In this document: in pieces, positions 52,031 through 61,685 of the stretch | Layout of the letters: each line of letters starts with the position of its first letter | How positions within the stretch are numbered: position 1 is the stretch's first letter | Origin: Fictibacillus solisalsi | GTDB lineage: Bacteria > Bacillota > Bacilli > Bacillales > Fictibacillaceae | Length of the DNA stretch: 64,000 nucleotides | Reading direction: 5' to 3' | Assembly: GCF_900103485.1 (NCBI RefSeq) | Contig: NZ_FNHW01000001.1 | Span: 779,418 to 843,417 of the forward strand | Notes under the pieces: model-generated | Told to the model about the DNA's origin: nothing | Database searches by the model: none | What the model saw: the letters and a program-made list of their open reading frames with translations, nothing else | Program-made: the position numbers and the translations under genes

Positions 52031-52891
52031 ATGCAGCTATCTGAATTTAAAATCCTTCAAGTGCTCGCTCAGGAGTTAAATATGAGAAAAGCATCCGAGC
52101 GTCTGTATGTTTCTCAGCCAGCACTGAGCCAGCGCCTGCAGAGCATTGAAAACAGCTGGGGCACAAAAATATTTCTACGATCGCAAAAAGGGCTGGCAAT
52201 CACGGCAGCAGGAGAAAAAATAATCGCACATGTCAATGAGACGCTGAAAGATGAAGGCCGTGTCAGAGAGGAGCTTCAATCCCTATCCAAAGAAGTGTTT
52301 GGCACACTGCGGCTTGCGGTGGCCTCCATCATAGGGCAGTACTGGCTTCCAAACACGTTAAAAAAATATGTAAATCTGTATCCGCAGGTCAATATCTCTC
52401 TCATAACAGGTTGGAGCAGTGAAATCATTAAGCATCTGTATGAAGATCAAATTCATATTGGGATTGTTCGGGGAAATCCCGAATGGCGGGGAGAAAAAAT
52501 ACACTTGTTTTCTGACAGCTTGTACCTTGTAGATACGAATATTTCTTCTATTGAAGAGTTGCAAAAAACAGAAAAGCCTTTCATCCAATTTAAAAGCCAC
52601 TCCACCTACTATCAGGATATTCAAGAGTGGTGGCAGGACCACTTTTCCATTCCGCCGAAAAAAACCATCATCGTTGATCAGATCGAAACATGCAAACAGA
52701 TGGCCCTTCACGGGATCGGTTATGCTATTCTGCCTTCCATCTCCTTACGTGAAGCGGATGCCTTTCATCAGGTTCCGCTGCATAATAAGAACGGGGAGCC
52801 AATGAAGCGTGATACATGGATGATTTGCCATGGTGCTTCACTCGAACTTAAACAGGTAGAGGCTTTTGTGAAATTGGTAAAGGAGGATTGA
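52031..52891 (+). CDS. ccpC: LysR-family regulator CcpC
   Basis: A 286-residue LysR protein. The helix-turn-helix ELNMRKASERLYVSQPALSQRLQSIENSWGTKIFLRSQKGLAIT matches B. subtilis CcpC (YkuM) closely; the effector domain follows. CcpC represses the citrate-synthesis branch of the citric acid cycle (citZ, citB) and responds to citrate. The ATG at 52031 has GGGGGAG before it. Its place beside dapH is as in B. subtilis, where a few other genes separate them. Confidence 0.85.
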   Translation: MQLSEFKILQVLAQELNMRKASERLYVSQPALSQRLQSIENSWGTKIFLRSQKGLAITAAGEKIIAHVNETLKDEGRVREELQSLSKEVFGTLRLAVASIIGQYWLPNTLKKYVNLYPQVNISLITGWSSEIIKHLYEDQIHIGIVRGNPEWRGEKIHLFSDSLYLVDTNISSIEELQKTEKPFIQFKSHSTYYQDIQEWWQDHFSIPPKKTIIVDQIETCKQMALHGIGYAILPSISLREADAFHQVPLHNKNGEPMKRDTWMICHGASLELKQVEAFVKLVKED

Positions 52892-52967
52892 AATAATTTT
52901 GGTTTGAATGTTGGTTGAATTAGTGGTTTAATACAATACAGAACGTATTAAAGGAGGAGCACACACC

Positions 52968-53684
52968 ATGAAAATGATGGATGCAAATGAAATTATTTCT
53001 TTTATTAGTAACAGTAAAAAATCAACACCTGTAAAAGTATATGTAAAAGGGGATCTTGAGGGGCTCCAATTCGGTGAAAACACTCAATCGTTCATCAATG
53101 GGAACACCGGTATACTTTTTGGTGAGTGGAAAGAAATCCAGGACGTATTAAAAACCAACGAAAGCAAAATTGAAGATTTTGTGGTGGAAAATGATCGCCG
53201 CAATTCAGCGATCCCATTGCTCGATATGAAAAATATTAACGCGCGTATCGAGCCGGGTGCGATTATCCGTGACCAGGTGGAAATCGGAAACAACGCTGTA
53301 ATCATGATGGGCGCTTCCATCAATATCGGTTCAGTCATTGGTGAAGGTTCGATGATCGACATGAACGTGGTTCTTGGCGGGCGTGCAACTGTCGGGAAAA
53401 ACTGTCATATCGGAGCAGGCTCCGTCTTGGCTGGTGTGATCGAACCGCCGTCTGCAAAACCTGTTGTTGTTGAAGATGATGTCGTTGTTGGAGCCAACGC
53501 GGTGATTCTTGAAGGAGTTACAGTTGGTAAAGGGGCTGTAGTTGCAGCAGGTGCCATCGTCATTGAAGATGTACCCCCATATACGGTTGTAGCCGGAACA
53601 CCTGCACGTGTGATTAAAGAAATCGATGAAAAAACGAAATCCAAAACAGAGATTAAGCATGAATTGCGACAACTGAACGATTAA
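52968..53684 (+). CDS. dapH: 2,3,4,5-tetrahydropyridine-2,6-dicarboxylate N-acetyltransferase
   Basis: A 238-residue acetyltransferase with a left-handed beta-helix: hexapeptide repeats run from about residue 90 ([60 protein letters not shown] in structure). It makes N-acetyl-L-2-amino-6-oxopimelate in the acetylase branch of the lysine/diaminopimelate pathway. ATG behind AAAGGAGGAG. Followed by dapL 26 bp later. Confidence 0.96.
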   Translation: MKMMDANEIISFISNSKKSTPVKVYVKGDLEGLQFGENTQSFINGNTGILFGEWKEIQDVLKTNESKIEDFVVENDRRNSAIPLLDMKNINARIEPGAIIRDQVEIGNNAVIMMGASINIGSVIGEGSMIDMNVVLGGRATVGKNCHIGAGSVLAGVIEPPSAKPVVVEDDVVVGANAVILEGVTVGKGAVVAAGAIVIEDVPPYTVVAGTPARVIKEIDEKTKSKTEIKHELRQLND

Positions 53685-53710
53685 TCTGGTCTGGACAGGA
53701 ATGATATAGA

Positions 53711-54841
53711 ATGGAAGCTCAACGTTTTATTGACATCAGGAGACAGCTGCATCGAATTCCTGAACCCGGTTTTAAGGAATTCAAAACACAGCAGTTTATT
53801 CTTGATTTCATAAGCCAACTCCCACAAGAACGCCTGAGTGTGAAAAAATGGAGGACTGGTTTGCTTGTTAAGGTGACAGGTACCCATCCGTCAAAAACCA
53901 TTGCTTATCGCACGGATATGGACGGATTGCCGATTAAGGAAGAAACCACCTATACATTTCCTTCTCTACATGAAGGATTCATGCATGCTTGCGGACATGA
54001 TATCCATATGTCTGTCGCAATGGGGCTTCTAGATTATTTTGTCCATCACCCAGTGAAGGATAATTTGCTGTTTGTGTTTCAGCCTGCAGAAGAAGGGCCG
54101 GGAGGGGCGCTTCCTTTGCTTCAAAGTGAAGAATTCCAGTTGGAAAAACCCGATATGATACTCGGTTTGCATATTGCTCCCGAGCATCCGGTTGGCACAA
54201 TTGCAGTCAAAGAAGGGCTTTTGTTTGCCAACACGTCTGAGCTTTTTATTGACATCAGAGGGAAAGGCGGGCATGCTGCCTATCCTCACCTTGCCAATGA
54301 CATGGTCGTTGCGGCCAGCCACTTGGTGACCCAGCTTCAGTCGATTGTGGCACGAAACATTGACCCACTTGATTCAGCCGTTGTCACCGTCGGTAAAATT
54401 ACCGGAGGGACAAAGCAAAATATCATTGCGGAAACCGCCCGCCTGGAGGGGACAATCCGTACTCTTTCCTCCGACTCCATGAAAAGAGTCAAAGGCAGGA
54501 TTGAATCCCTTGTGAAAGGGTTGGAAGCGTCCTTTGACTGCCAGGCCGAGATTGATTATGGCGCCAACTACTATCAGGTGTATAACCATGAAGAACTGAC
54601 ACGGGAATTCATTGCTTTTCTCGAACGAGAAAAAACAGCAGAGTTCTATCATTGTAAAGAAGCCATGACAGGAGAAGACTTTGGCTATTTTCTAAAAGAA
54701 ATTCCAGGGTTTATGTTTTGGCTTGGTGCAGACAGTCAGTTCGGACTTCACCATTCCAGGATTGAGCCGAAAGAAGAAGCAATTCCTGTCGCTCTCCGTA
54801 CGCTTGTTTCTTATATCGAGTGGAAAGCAAACAGTAATTAG
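53711..54841 (+). CDS. dapL: N-acetyldiaminopimelate deacetylase
   Basis: A 376-residue M20-family metallohydrolase. D69/D71 region (RTDMDG), HACGHD (92-97), the catalytic Glu in PAEEGPGG (about 127-134) and GEDFGYF near the C-terminus are visible. It removes the acetyl group to give L,L-diaminopimelate. Operon with dapH, as in B. subtilis ykuQ-ykuR. ATG without a strong site; expression is likely coupled. Confidence 0.95.
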   Translation: MEAQRFIDIRRQLHRIPEPGFKEFKTQQFILDFISQLPQERLSVKKWRTGLLVKVTGTHPSKTIAYRTDMDGLPIKEETTYTFPSLHEGFMHACGHDIHMSVAMGLLDYFVHHPVKDNLLFVFQPAEEGPGGALPLLQSEEFQLEKPDMILGLHIAPEHPVGTIAVKEGLLFANTSELFIDIRGKGGHAAYPHLANDMVVAASHLVTQLQSIVARNIDPLDSAVVTVGKITGGTKQNIIAETARLEGTIRTLSSDSMKRVKGRIESLVKGLEASFDCQAEIDYGANYYQVYNHEELTREFIAFLEREKTAEFYHCKEAMTGEDFGYFLKEIPGFMFWLGADSQFGLHHSRIEPKEEAIPVALRTLVSYIEWKANSN

Positions 54842-54856
54842 AAAACACGTTAAATA

Positions 54857-54888
54857 AGGGGCTGCTCAGAATTGAGCAGTCCTTTTTT
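54857..54888 (+). terminator. intrinsic terminator of dapH-dapL
   Basis: GGCTGCTCA and TGAGCAGTCC form a stem followed by six T. Confidence 0.85.
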
Positions 54889-54951
54889 GTTGTCTGAGGA
54901 ATAAGTCGCGATCTACTAGGAAAAATTAAAAATGCTAAGGAGGTGGAAACG

Positions 54952-55197
54952 ATGGCAAGAATTGGTGTGGAGGAATCCTTAACTAATGTTTCCGATGCTT
55001 TAAAAGCTAAAGGTTTTGATGTGGTTATGCTTCGTCAGGAAAATGACGCAAACGGCTGTGATTGCTGTGTGATCTCTGGTCAGGATGAAAATGTGATGGG
55101 CATGCAAAATGCTGTTATGCAGGGCTCTGTCATTAACGCAGACGGAATGAGTGCTGATGATGTTTGTCAGGCAGTACAAAGCAAGCTTCAGCAATAA
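54952..55197 (+). CDS. ykuS: UPF0180 protein YkuS
   Basis: An 81-residue member of UPF0180. [26 protein letters not shown] and the [17 protein letters not shown] block match the family. Function is unknown. ATG at 54952 behind AAGGAGGTG. Conserved position after dapL. Confidence 0.9.
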   Translation: MARIGVEESLTNVSDALKAKGFDVVMLRQENDANGCDCCVISGQDENVMGMQNAVMQGSVINADGMSADDVCQAVQSKLQQ

Positions 55198-55206
55198 AAA
55201 AACAAA

Positions 55207-55230
55207 GGGGAACAGCGTCAAGCTGTTCCC
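55207..55230 (+). terminator. hairpin after ykuS
   Basis: GGGGAACAGC-GTCAA-GCTGTTCCC is a strong stem, but the tail has few T. Confidence 0.6.
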
Positions 55231-55316
55231 TCCTCATTTGTCTTTGTTTATCTGCTAGGTGGAGAGGGTAATCTTTATTATCTTTACTCTTATTTTTCAG
55301 CAGGAGGTGATGGTCC

Positions 55317-56651
55317 TTGGTCACTTTGGTGATCAGGGATAACCACATGGCATTATTCAATATCATCATTATTATCATCCTAATATTAATAACCGCATTT
55401 TTCGTGGCTACTGAATTTGCCATCGTAAAAGTCCGGCCAACCCGAATAGATTTTCTGGCAGAACAGGGAAATGGAAATGCAAAAGCTGTTAAAAAAATTC
55501 TGGCCAATATTGATGGTTATCTTTCTTCTACACAATTGGGGATTACAATAACATCACTGGCACTTGGTGGAATGGGAGAACCGACAGTGGAAACGCTGCT
55601 TCATCCCGTTTTTCAGCATGTGGATCTGCCGCAGCAATTAATCAACACCATTTCATTTATCATTGCGTTTACAGTCATTACGTACTTTGAGGTTGTACTT
55701 GGAGAATTGGCTCCAAAGTCATTTGCAATCAGAAAGTCGGAGGCCATTGCATTGGCGGTTGCAAGACCATTAATTGCCTTCAGTGTTATTATGTTTCCGT
55801 TTATCTTTCTTTTAAACCGTTCCGCTGCGATCCTTACCAGAATTATGGGGCTGAAGCGTGGGGAAGAACACGAAATGGCACACAACGAAGAGGAATTGCG
55901 CCACCTGCTATCTGAAAGCTTTGAGGGTGGGGAAATCAACCAATCCGAATACCGTTATGTTAACCGGATATTTGAATTTGATGACAGGCTGGCGAAGGAA
56001 ATTATGGTTCCCCGTACCGAGATTGTCTGTTTATACAAGGAAAATACTTTTTGGGAAAACCTCGATATCATGAGAGGGGAAAAGTTTACGCGATATCCGG
56101 TTGCTTTAGAAGATAAAGACCATATTATTGGTTTGGTGAACATAAAGGAATTCTTTAATGAACATGTAACCAATGAAGAAGAGGAGCTGGAACGTTACAT
56201 ACGGCCCATTATCTCCGTCCATGAATCGTTTCCAATACAGAAGCTGCTGGTAAAAATGCAAAAAGACCGGGTACATATGGCCGTATTAATGGATGAGTAC
56301 GGAGGAACATCAGGCATTGTTACGGTTGAGGATATAATAGAAGAAATCGTGGGTGAAATTCGGGATGAGTTTGATGAGGATGAAGAACCGAGAATTAAGA
56401 AAGTAAATGATCAAGTGACCATCCTTGAAGGAAAAGTACTCATTTCTGAAGTGAATGAAATGTTCCATCTGGATCTCGATGATTCGGATCTTGACACAAT
56501 AGGAGGCTGGTTTTTAAGCCAGGGAATTGATGTAGACCTCGATAAAGAAGTGGATCACCAAGGATATACCTTTAAAGTAATAGAAATGGACGGACATCAA
56601 ATCAAAAAGTTAAAAGTGATAAAAAGAGAAAAAGAAGAGGCAACAACATGA
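55317..56651 (+). CDS. CNNM/CorC-type membrane protein (hemolysin C family)
   Basis: A 444-residue protein: an N-terminal DUF21 domain with four helices (about 12-185; LSSTQLGITITSLALGGMGEPTVE is diagnostic), two CBS domains (about 210-335; MVPRTEIVCLY, YGGTSGIVTVEDIIEEIVGEI) and a C-terminal CorC_HlyC domain (about 355-440). Family members act in magnesium homeostasis or resistance. Start taken at the TTG 55317, because AGGAGGTGA precedes it; the ATG at 55347 lacks a good site. Confidence 0.88.
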   Translation: MVTLVIRDNHMALFNIIIIIILILITAFFVATEFAIVKVRPTRIDFLAEQGNGNAKAVKKILANIDGYLSSTQLGITITSLALGGMGEPTVETLLHPVFQHVDLPQQLINTISFIIAFTVITYFEVVLGELAPKSFAIRKSEAIALAVARPLIAFSVIMFPFIFLLNRSAAILTRIMGLKRGEEHEMAHNEEELRHLLSESFEGGEINQSEYRYVNRIFEFDDRLAKEIMVPRTEIVCLYKENTFWENLDIMRGEKFTRYPVALEDKDHIIGLVNIKEFFNEHVTNEEEELERYIRPIISVHESFPIQKLLVKMQKDRVHMAVLMDEYGGTSGIVTVEDIIEEIVGEIRDEFDEDEEPRIKKVNDQVTILEGKVLISEVNEMFHLDLDDSDLDTIGGWFLSQGIDVDLDKEVDHQGYTFKVIEMDGHQIKKLKVIKREKEEATT

Positions 56652-56675
56652 TATCAGATGTTGGTGCCTCTTTTT
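56633..56675 (+). terminator. intrinsic terminator
   Basis: AGAGGCAACAACAT and ATGTTGGTGCCTCT pair around GATATCAG and five T follow; it overlaps the stop codon of the CNNM gene. Confidence 0.8.
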
Positions 56676-56676
56676 A

Positions 56677-56880
56677 TTATTCTTCTTTTTTTACCCACTC
56701 ATCGTTATCATTTTTTTCGTACTTGTTTTTCACGGCACTCCATGCAACCTTGAAGGCTGTTTCTTCTTCTTTGTATTCTTTAGAAGCAGAATTGAAAGCT
56801 TCTTTGAAGATTTCCTGTGCGTGATGCGGAAGATTGTCTTTTACCGAATCTGGCAGTTCTTTAATGGAATCATAAGGCAT
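56677..56880 (-). CDS. ChaB-like protein
   Basis: A 67-residue ChaB-family protein: MPYDSIKELPDSVKDNLPHHAQEIFKEAFNSA and EETAFKVAWSAVKNKY cover the domain. Such proteins are small, helical and linked with general stress or ion transport, with no proven activity. ATG behind AAGGAGG. Converges with the CNNM gene. Confidence 0.92.
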   Translation of the reverse strand: MPYDSIKELPDSVKDNLPHHAQEIFKEAFNSASKEYKEEETAFKVAWSAVKNKYEKNDNDEWVKKEE

Positions 56881-56941
56881 GATATGAAACCTCCTTTATA
56901 GGGATTCAATAGTATGAATACCCTTTGATCCTCTTTAGTAA

Positions 56942-57793
56942 TCATTCGGTGCCTGGCTCTCCGGATGCATCTTCTACTTCGGGAGAAGGCAGCTGAATAC
57001 CTGCTTCAATAAACCGCTGTTGAAGACGGTCTTTAATTTTTTGTTCCATGCTCCATTGCTTGAGGTTTTCGGTTCTTGCAAGAATGCGCAATACTGTCTG
57101 GCCAGTTTCTGCTTCAATCACTGGAAGAACATTCGGCCCTTCAAGGATGGCAGGTTCCTCCTGCTGAAGCACGAGACTTTCTTCTTTAATCACCCTCAGT
57201 GCTTCTTCAACCTGCGGTGTCGTGGGGATTTTAAAATCAACCAGAGCCCTCATATTGCCTCTGGAATGGTTGCTTACACTTGTGATTAACCGGTTCGGTA
57301 TATAGTGAAGCGTACCGTCAAAGCCTCTGACTTTGGTTGTTCTCAATTCTACATCTTCTACGATTCCATTAAATGCGCCGGTGGTTATGTAGTCACCTAC
57401 ATCAATTTGCTTTTCCAGGAGGATAAAGAATCCTGTAACAATGTCACTGACAAGTCCCTGTGCTCCGAAGCCGATGGCAAGCCCAACGATCCCTGCGCCT
57501 GCAAGCAGCCCGCGTATATCAATGTTGAACAGCCCGAACACGGCGACAAAAGCCATAAAGATTAAGGCATATGTATAAATGCTGATCACCAGTGTTTCCA
57601 AAGTTTTTGCTCTGAAATTGGACATGCTTTTTCGATGCATCATTCGCGCAAAGGCTGTTCGAATGATTTTCTTTCCAATATTGCGGATGACTATATAAAT
57701 AATATAGATTGCGATGAGTTTTAACACTAAAATTCCAGCGCTGATCGCCATAGCGCCCCAGTCGACCTCAGTAAATTTTTTGTAATCCGGCAT
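56942..57793 (-). CDS. ykuT: small-conductance mechanosensitive channel (MscS family, YkuT)
   Basis: A 283-residue MscS protein with three transmembrane helices. The pore helix GLLAGAGIVGLAIGFGAQGLVSDIVTGFFIL (about 90-120) is clear, followed by the beta domain (QIDVGDYITTGAFNGIVEDVELRTTKVRGFDG) and a C-terminal alpha/beta domain. It opens on membrane tension and protects against osmotic downshock. ATG behind AGGAGG (AGAAGGAGGAAA). Syntenic with B. subtilis ykuT. Confidence 0.93.
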   Translation of the reverse strand: MPDYKKFTEVDWGAMAISAGILVLKLIAIYIIYIVIRNIGKKIIRTAFARMMHRKSMSNFRAKTLETLVISIYTYALIFMAFVAVFGLFNIDIRGLLAGAGIVGLAIGFGAQGLVSDIVTGFFILLEKQIDVGDYITTGAFNGIVEDVELRTTKVRGFDGTLHYIPNRLITSVSNHSRGNMRALVDFKIPTTPQVEEALRVIKEESLVLQQEEPAILEGPNVLPVIEAETGQTVLRILARTENLKQWSMEQKIKDRLQQRFIEAGIQLPSPEVEDASGEPGTE

Positions 57794-57965
57794 TAAAATT
57801 TTTTCCTCCTTCTGTTTTTAACATGTTTAGTATGCATAACAGTATAACCGAGTAAACGGCGCAATCCAATTATTTCACTTCTTTTGATTAACTTGTTATG
57901 ATATGGGGGAAAGTAAATATGGTTGTGATTATAAGGCCCTTATTTAAATTAATTATTATTTAACA

Positions 57966-57994
57966 TTGACTAAAAAGTAAGGGTGCATTATAAT
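57966..57994 (+). promoter_or_regulatory. SigA promoter of ykuU
   Basis: TTGACT (57966-57971), 17 bp, then TATAAT (57989-57994), about 40 bp before the ykuU start. Near-consensus. Confidence 0.8.
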
Positions 57995-58035
57995 AATAGT
58001 GAAGCAATAACTTAACTAGTTGGAGGGATTTTAAC

Positions 58036-58584
58036 ATGGCAGAACGCATGGTAGCAAAACAAGCTCCGCGCTTTGAAATGGACGCTGTATTGCCAAACAA
58101 AGAATTTGGCAAAGTAAGTCTTGAAGAAAACATGAAGAATGATAAATGGACAGTACTATTCTTTTATCCAATGGACTTCACATTTGTATGTCCTACCGAA
58201 ATCACTTCTTTGAGCGATCGTTTTGATGAGTTCGAAGATTTGGATGCAGAAGTAATCGGTGTTTCTACAGACACTATTCATACTCACAAAGCCTGGATCA
58301 ATACACCTCGTGATTCAAACGGTCTCGGTGACCTTAACTATGCACTTGCTGCAGACACGAACCATGTTGTAGCACGTGACTATGGCGTATTGATTGAAGA
58401 AGAAGGCGTAGCCCTTCGCGGACTGTTCATTATTTCTCCTGAAGGTGAATTAATGTATGCCGTAGTTAACCACAACAATATCGGCCGTGATGTGGACGAG
58501 ACATTGCGTGTCCTTCAAGCACTTCAAACTGGCGGCCTTTGCCCAGCGAACTGGAAGCCAGGACAAGAAACACTTAACGTTTAA
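58036..58584 (+). CDS. ykuU: 2-Cys peroxiredoxin YkuU
   Basis: A 182-residue AhpC/Prx1-type peroxiredoxin. The peroxidatic cysteine is C52 in DFTFVCPTE and the resolving one C169 in GLCPANW. It reduces hydrogen peroxide and organic peroxides. ATG behind TGGAGGG, with a near-consensus promoter and its own terminator, so it should be well expressed. Confidence 0.95.
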   Translation: MAERMVAKQAPRFEMDAVLPNKEFGKVSLEENMKNDKWTVLFFYPMDFTFVCPTEITSLSDRFDEFEDLDAEVIGVSTDTIHTHKAWINTPRDSNGLGDLNYALAADTNHVVARDYGVLIEEEGVALRGLFIISPEGELMYAVVNHNNIGRDVDETLRVLQALQTGGLCPANWKPGQETLNV

Positions 58585-58599
58585 GATCTGTTTCATTAA

Positions 58600-58634
58600 A
58601 AAATGGCCAAGATATATCTTGGCCATTTTTTTTG
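58600..58634 (+). terminator. intrinsic terminator of ykuU
   Basis: AAATGGCCAAGATA and TATCTTGGCCATTT form a long stem followed by a T-run. Confidence 0.92.
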
Positions 58635-58637
58635 TAT

Positions 58638-58657
58638 ATTCTCAATGCATTGAGAAT
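58638..58657. promoter_or_regulatory. perfect 20-bp palindrome upstream of ktrC
   Basis: ATTCTCAATG and CATTGAGAAT are perfect reverse complements with no spacer. It lies about 70 bp before ktrC and just before a candidate promoter (TTGTCA, 16 bp, TATGCT at about 58665-58692). A regulator-binding site is the best guess. Confidence 0.55.
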
Positions 58658-58728
58658 GATAGTTTTGTCAAAGTGGGACATTGTGATATGCTAAAGGCAA
58701 TAGTACATAATATGCTGGAGGAATAAAA

Positions 58729-59403
58729 GTGGCAAAACGACAGGTGAAACGGCAGTATGCGGTCATCGGGCTGGGCCGGTTTGGTGGAGGGGTTGTCAGG
58801 GCATTGGTCGAGCAGGGGATGGAAGTGCTCGGGATCGACATGGATGAAGACCGGGTAAATGAGTATTCGTCAATCGCTACTCACGCCGTGGTGGCGGACT
58901 CAACGGATGAAGGGGTGCTCAAGAGTTTAGGTATTCGCAACTTTGAGCATGTCATTGTAGCGATTGGGGAGAACCTTCAATCCAGTATCTTGACCACGCT
59001 CATTCTTAAGGACATGGGTATTGATAAAATTACGGTGAAGGCCCAGAATGATTATCATGAACGGGTATTATTAAAAATTGGTGCCGACCGCATTATTCAT
59101 CCGGAACGTGATATGGGGATACGCATTGCCCACCAGGTGGTTTCAAAAAGTGTTCTTGATTATCTAGAGTTATCGGATGAATACAGTATTGTTGAAATGG
59201 TGGCTGGAAGCAAGATGGAAGGCAAATCCCTTTTGGAAATGGATATCCGGGCAAAGTTCGGCTGCAATGTGGTTGCGATCAAACGGGACCATGAAGTCAT
59301 TGTTTCTCCGCATGCCAGCCAGCCTGTCATGGAAGGCGATGTTTTGATTGTCATTGGCGCAGAAAAGGATATCAATCGGCTCGAAGATGATATGATGGCA
59401 TAA
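58729..59403 (+). CDS. ktrC: potassium uptake regulatory subunit KtrC
   Basis: A 224-residue RCK protein. The N-terminal Rossmann domain has YAVIGLGRFGGGV (10-22) and VLGIDMDEDRV; the C-terminal RCK_C domain follows (about 140-220). KtrC binds nucleotides and gates the KtrD channel for potassium uptake. ATG (GTG?) choice: the first frame start has TGGAGGAA in front. Convergent with rnjA. Confidence 0.93.
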   Translation: MAKRQVKRQYAVIGLGRFGGGVVRALVEQGMEVLGIDMDEDRVNEYSSIATHAVVADSTDEGVLKSLGIRNFEHVIVAIGENLQSSILTTLILKDMGIDKITVKAQNDYHERVLLKIGADRIIHPERDMGIRIAHQVVSKSVLDYLELSDEYSIVEMVAGSKMEGKSLLEMDIRAKFGCNVVAIKRDHEVIVSPHASQPVMEGDVLIVIGAEKDINRLEDDMMA

Positions 59404-59416
59404 AGCTCAATCGATT

Positions 59417-59457
59417 AAAAAAAAGCATGAGAGGAATTTTCCTCTCATGCTTTTTTA
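59417..59457. terminator. bidirectional terminator between ktrC and rnjA
   Basis: AAAAGCATGAGAGGAA and TTCCTCTCATGCTTTT form a long stem with A and T tracts on both sides. Confidence 0.93.
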
Positions 59458-59458
59458 A

Positions 59459-61129
59459 TTAGATTTCCATAATAATCGGAAGGATCATCGGCCGTCTTCT
59501 CGTCTTTTCGTAAAGGAATGGAGAGAGGACATCGGTAATTTCATTTTTAATTTCAGACCATTGTCTCGTTCGTTTTTCATCCATTAGACCGTTCAGGTGC
59601 TGATTCAAAAGGTTTTGCGCATCATTGATCAAATCGCCTGATTCTCTCATGTAGACGAACCCTCTGGATATGATATCTGGACCAGCTTCAATTTTAAATT
59701 CTTTCATATTGAGGCTGACTACAACGACAACTAAACCTTCTTCGGAAAGAATCTTACGGTCTCTGAGAACAATGTTTCCAATATCCCCAATACCGCTTCC
59801 GTCTACATAAACAGATCCAGAAGGGATCTTACCTGCGACAGATGCTTCATTGCTGGACAAGGCCAAAACCTCGCCATTATCCATCGTAAAGCAATTCTCA
59901 GGCAGAACATCACAAGACGTGGCGAGCTGGATGTGCATCTTTAACATTCTATATTCTCCGTGAATCGGAAGGAAATACTTCGGCTTCATTAACCGGAGCA
60001 TCAGCTTCTGTTCCTGCTGGCCCCCATGTCCGGAGGTATGAATATCATTAAGGGACCCATGAATCACTTCAGCGCCTGCACGGAACAGCTGATTGATCGT
60101 CTTGTTTACGCTTAATGCATTTCCCGGGATTGGCGAAGAAGAGAATACGACCGTATCTCCAGGGATAATTTGAATTTGACGGTGAGTCCCGTTAGCAATT
60201 CTTGAAAGTGCCGCCATGGGTTCACCCTGGCTTCCCGTACATAGAATCGTGACTTGATTATCCGGCAGTCTGTTAATCTGAGATGACTCGATAAAGGTAC
60301 CTTTTGGAGCCTTTATAAATCCAAGTTCCTGCCCGATTGTAATGGCGGAATCCATGCTCCGGCCAAAGACAGCGATCTTTCTGTTATTTTGTACAGAAGC
60401 TTCAACTACCTGCTGCAGGCGGTAGATGTTTGAAGCAAACGTAGCGAAAATCACACGGCCGTTCACTTTTCGGAAAATATCATTAATGCTGTCACCCACG
60501 CGGCGTTCAGACAATGTAAAGCCGGGAACCTCAGCATTGGTGCTGTCGGAAAGCAGACATAACACCCCTTCTTTGCCGATCTCGGCCATTTTTGTTAAAT
60601 CTGCCGGCTCGCCGACCGGTGTGAAATCAAACTTGAAGTCGCCGGTATGTACAATATTACCGGGAGGTGTTTTCACAACAATTCCAAACGATTCCGGTAT
60701 GCTGTGAGTCGTTCGGAAAAACGAAACGGATGTTTTTCTGAACTTAATTATCTGGTCCTCGGTAATTTCGTATAACTTTGCACGTCTTAGCAGTCCATGT
60801 TCTTCAAGTTTGTTTTTAATCAGTGCAATGGCAAGCTTTCCGCCATAAATCGGAATATTAACCTGACGAAGCAGGTAAGGGATGCCGCCGATGTGGTCTT
60901 CATGGCCGTGAGTAATGAACAGCCCTTTAATTTTGTCTTCATTTTTCACCAGGTACGTATAGTCCGGGATTACATAGTCAATGCCAAGCAGCTCGTCCTC
61001 CGGAAATTTAATTCCTGCGTCGATGAGGATGATTTCGTCTTGAAATTGAACACCGTACGTGTTCTTTCCAATCTCACCCATGCCGCCGAGGGCAAAGACT
61101 GCAGTTTGATGGTTTTTGACAAATTTCAT
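59459..61129 (-). CDS. rnjA: ribonuclease J1
   Basis: A 556-residue metallo-beta-lactamase/beta-CASP nuclease. The zinc motif HGHEDH is at 74-79, with further motifs [17 protein letters not shown] and [14 protein letters not shown]. It has 5'-exonuclease and endonuclease activity and is central to mRNA decay and rRNA maturation. It follows the rpoY gene by 3 bp on the same strand, the usual Bacillus arrangement. Confidence 0.97.
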   Translation of the reverse strand: MKFVKNHQTAVFALGGMGEIGKNTYGVQFQDEIILIDAGIKFPEDELLGIDYVIPDYTYLVKNEDKIKGLFITHGHEDHIGGIPYLLRQVNIPIYGGKLAIALIKNKLEEHGLLRRAKLYEITEDQIIKFRKTSVSFFRTTHSIPESFGIVVKTPPGNIVHTGDFKFDFTPVGEPADLTKMAEIGKEGVLCLLSDSTNAEVPGFTLSERRVGDSINDIFRKVNGRVIFATFASNIYRLQQVVEASVQNNRKIAVFGRSMDSAITIGQELGFIKAPKGTFIESSQINRLPDNQVTILCTGSQGEPMAALSRIANGTHRQIQIIPGDTVVFSSSPIPGNALSVNKTINQLFRAGAEVIHGSLNDIHTSGHGGQQEQKLMLRLMKPKYFLPIHGEYRMLKMHIQLATSCDVLPENCFTMDNGEVLALSSNEASVAGKIPSGSVYVDGSGIGDIGNIVLRDRKILSEEGLVVVVVSLNMKEFKIEAGPDIISRGFVYMRESGDLINDAQNLLNQHLNGLMDEKRTRQWSEIKNEITDVLSPFLYEKTRRRPMILPIIMEI

Positions 61130-61132
61130 AAA

Positions 61133-61342
61133 TTATCTTTTCTCCACTTCAAAAGAGTCTGATTGTTGCTCATATTCTAGGAATTTCCCTTTAATCTCCT
61201 GGACAAACTCAATGTTAAAATTTGAACTTGCAAGACTTTTTCTCACTTCCTCAATGGAGCTTGCCTCCATATATAGAGATTTAGTGTTTTCCCGAATAGG
61301 TACCTCATTTTTGTTTTCTTGATAATAAACTTTAAAAATCAT
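61133..61342 (-). CDS. rpoY: RNA polymerase epsilon subunit
   Basis: A 69-residue protein of the YkzG/RpoY family: MIFKVYYQENKNEVPIRENTKSLY… is the conserved start. It binds core RNA polymerase. ATG behind AAGGAGACG. Operon with rnjA, as in B. subtilis. Confidence 0.96.
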   Translation of the reverse strand: MIFKVYYQENKNEVPIRENTKSLYMEASSIEEVRKSLASSNFNIEFVQEIKGKFLEYEQQSDSFEVEKR

Positions 61343-61651
61343 TTTTTCGTCTCCTTACCGTGCTAGTATTAACAATATCTTCGTTCTATTATAAATGAAA
61401 TAAGCATGTTTTTCATGTTTTTTTCATTATTGGCACGATGACTGCGGTAATACAGGGGATTTTTACGATTAACGGATGCAAAATGCGCGTTTATTTGGAT
61501 TGAGGCAAGGATATTCATGAATGAGTTTTTTTAATCTGTTGATGATTCGCCGTTTCCTTTTCATGTGGCTATAACCGTCCTTTTTTTATAGTTGGTTATA
61601 GTATGCCGCCTGTTTTTTTCAGGTTGCGAGGAAAATAGTGGAATAAAATAA
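61343..61651. other. intergenic region upstream of rpoY-rnjA
   Basis: About 310 bp. It contains a TATAAT-like segment on the minus strand (TTATAATAGAACG at about 61385-61397), probably part of the rpoY promoter. Nothing coding is seen. Confidence 0.4.
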
Positions 61652-61685
61652 AGAAAAACCCTGTCACATGGACAGGGTTTTCTTT
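61652..61685 (-). terminator. terminator of def
   Basis: AAAACCCTGTC and GACAGGGTTTTC form a stem around ACATG, with T tracts on the minus strand side. Confidence 0.85.

Noticed and set aside
57945-57994. PerR or Fur box before ykuU
   Set aside because: The AT-rich sequence only loosely resembles the consensus, as any AT-rich segment would.
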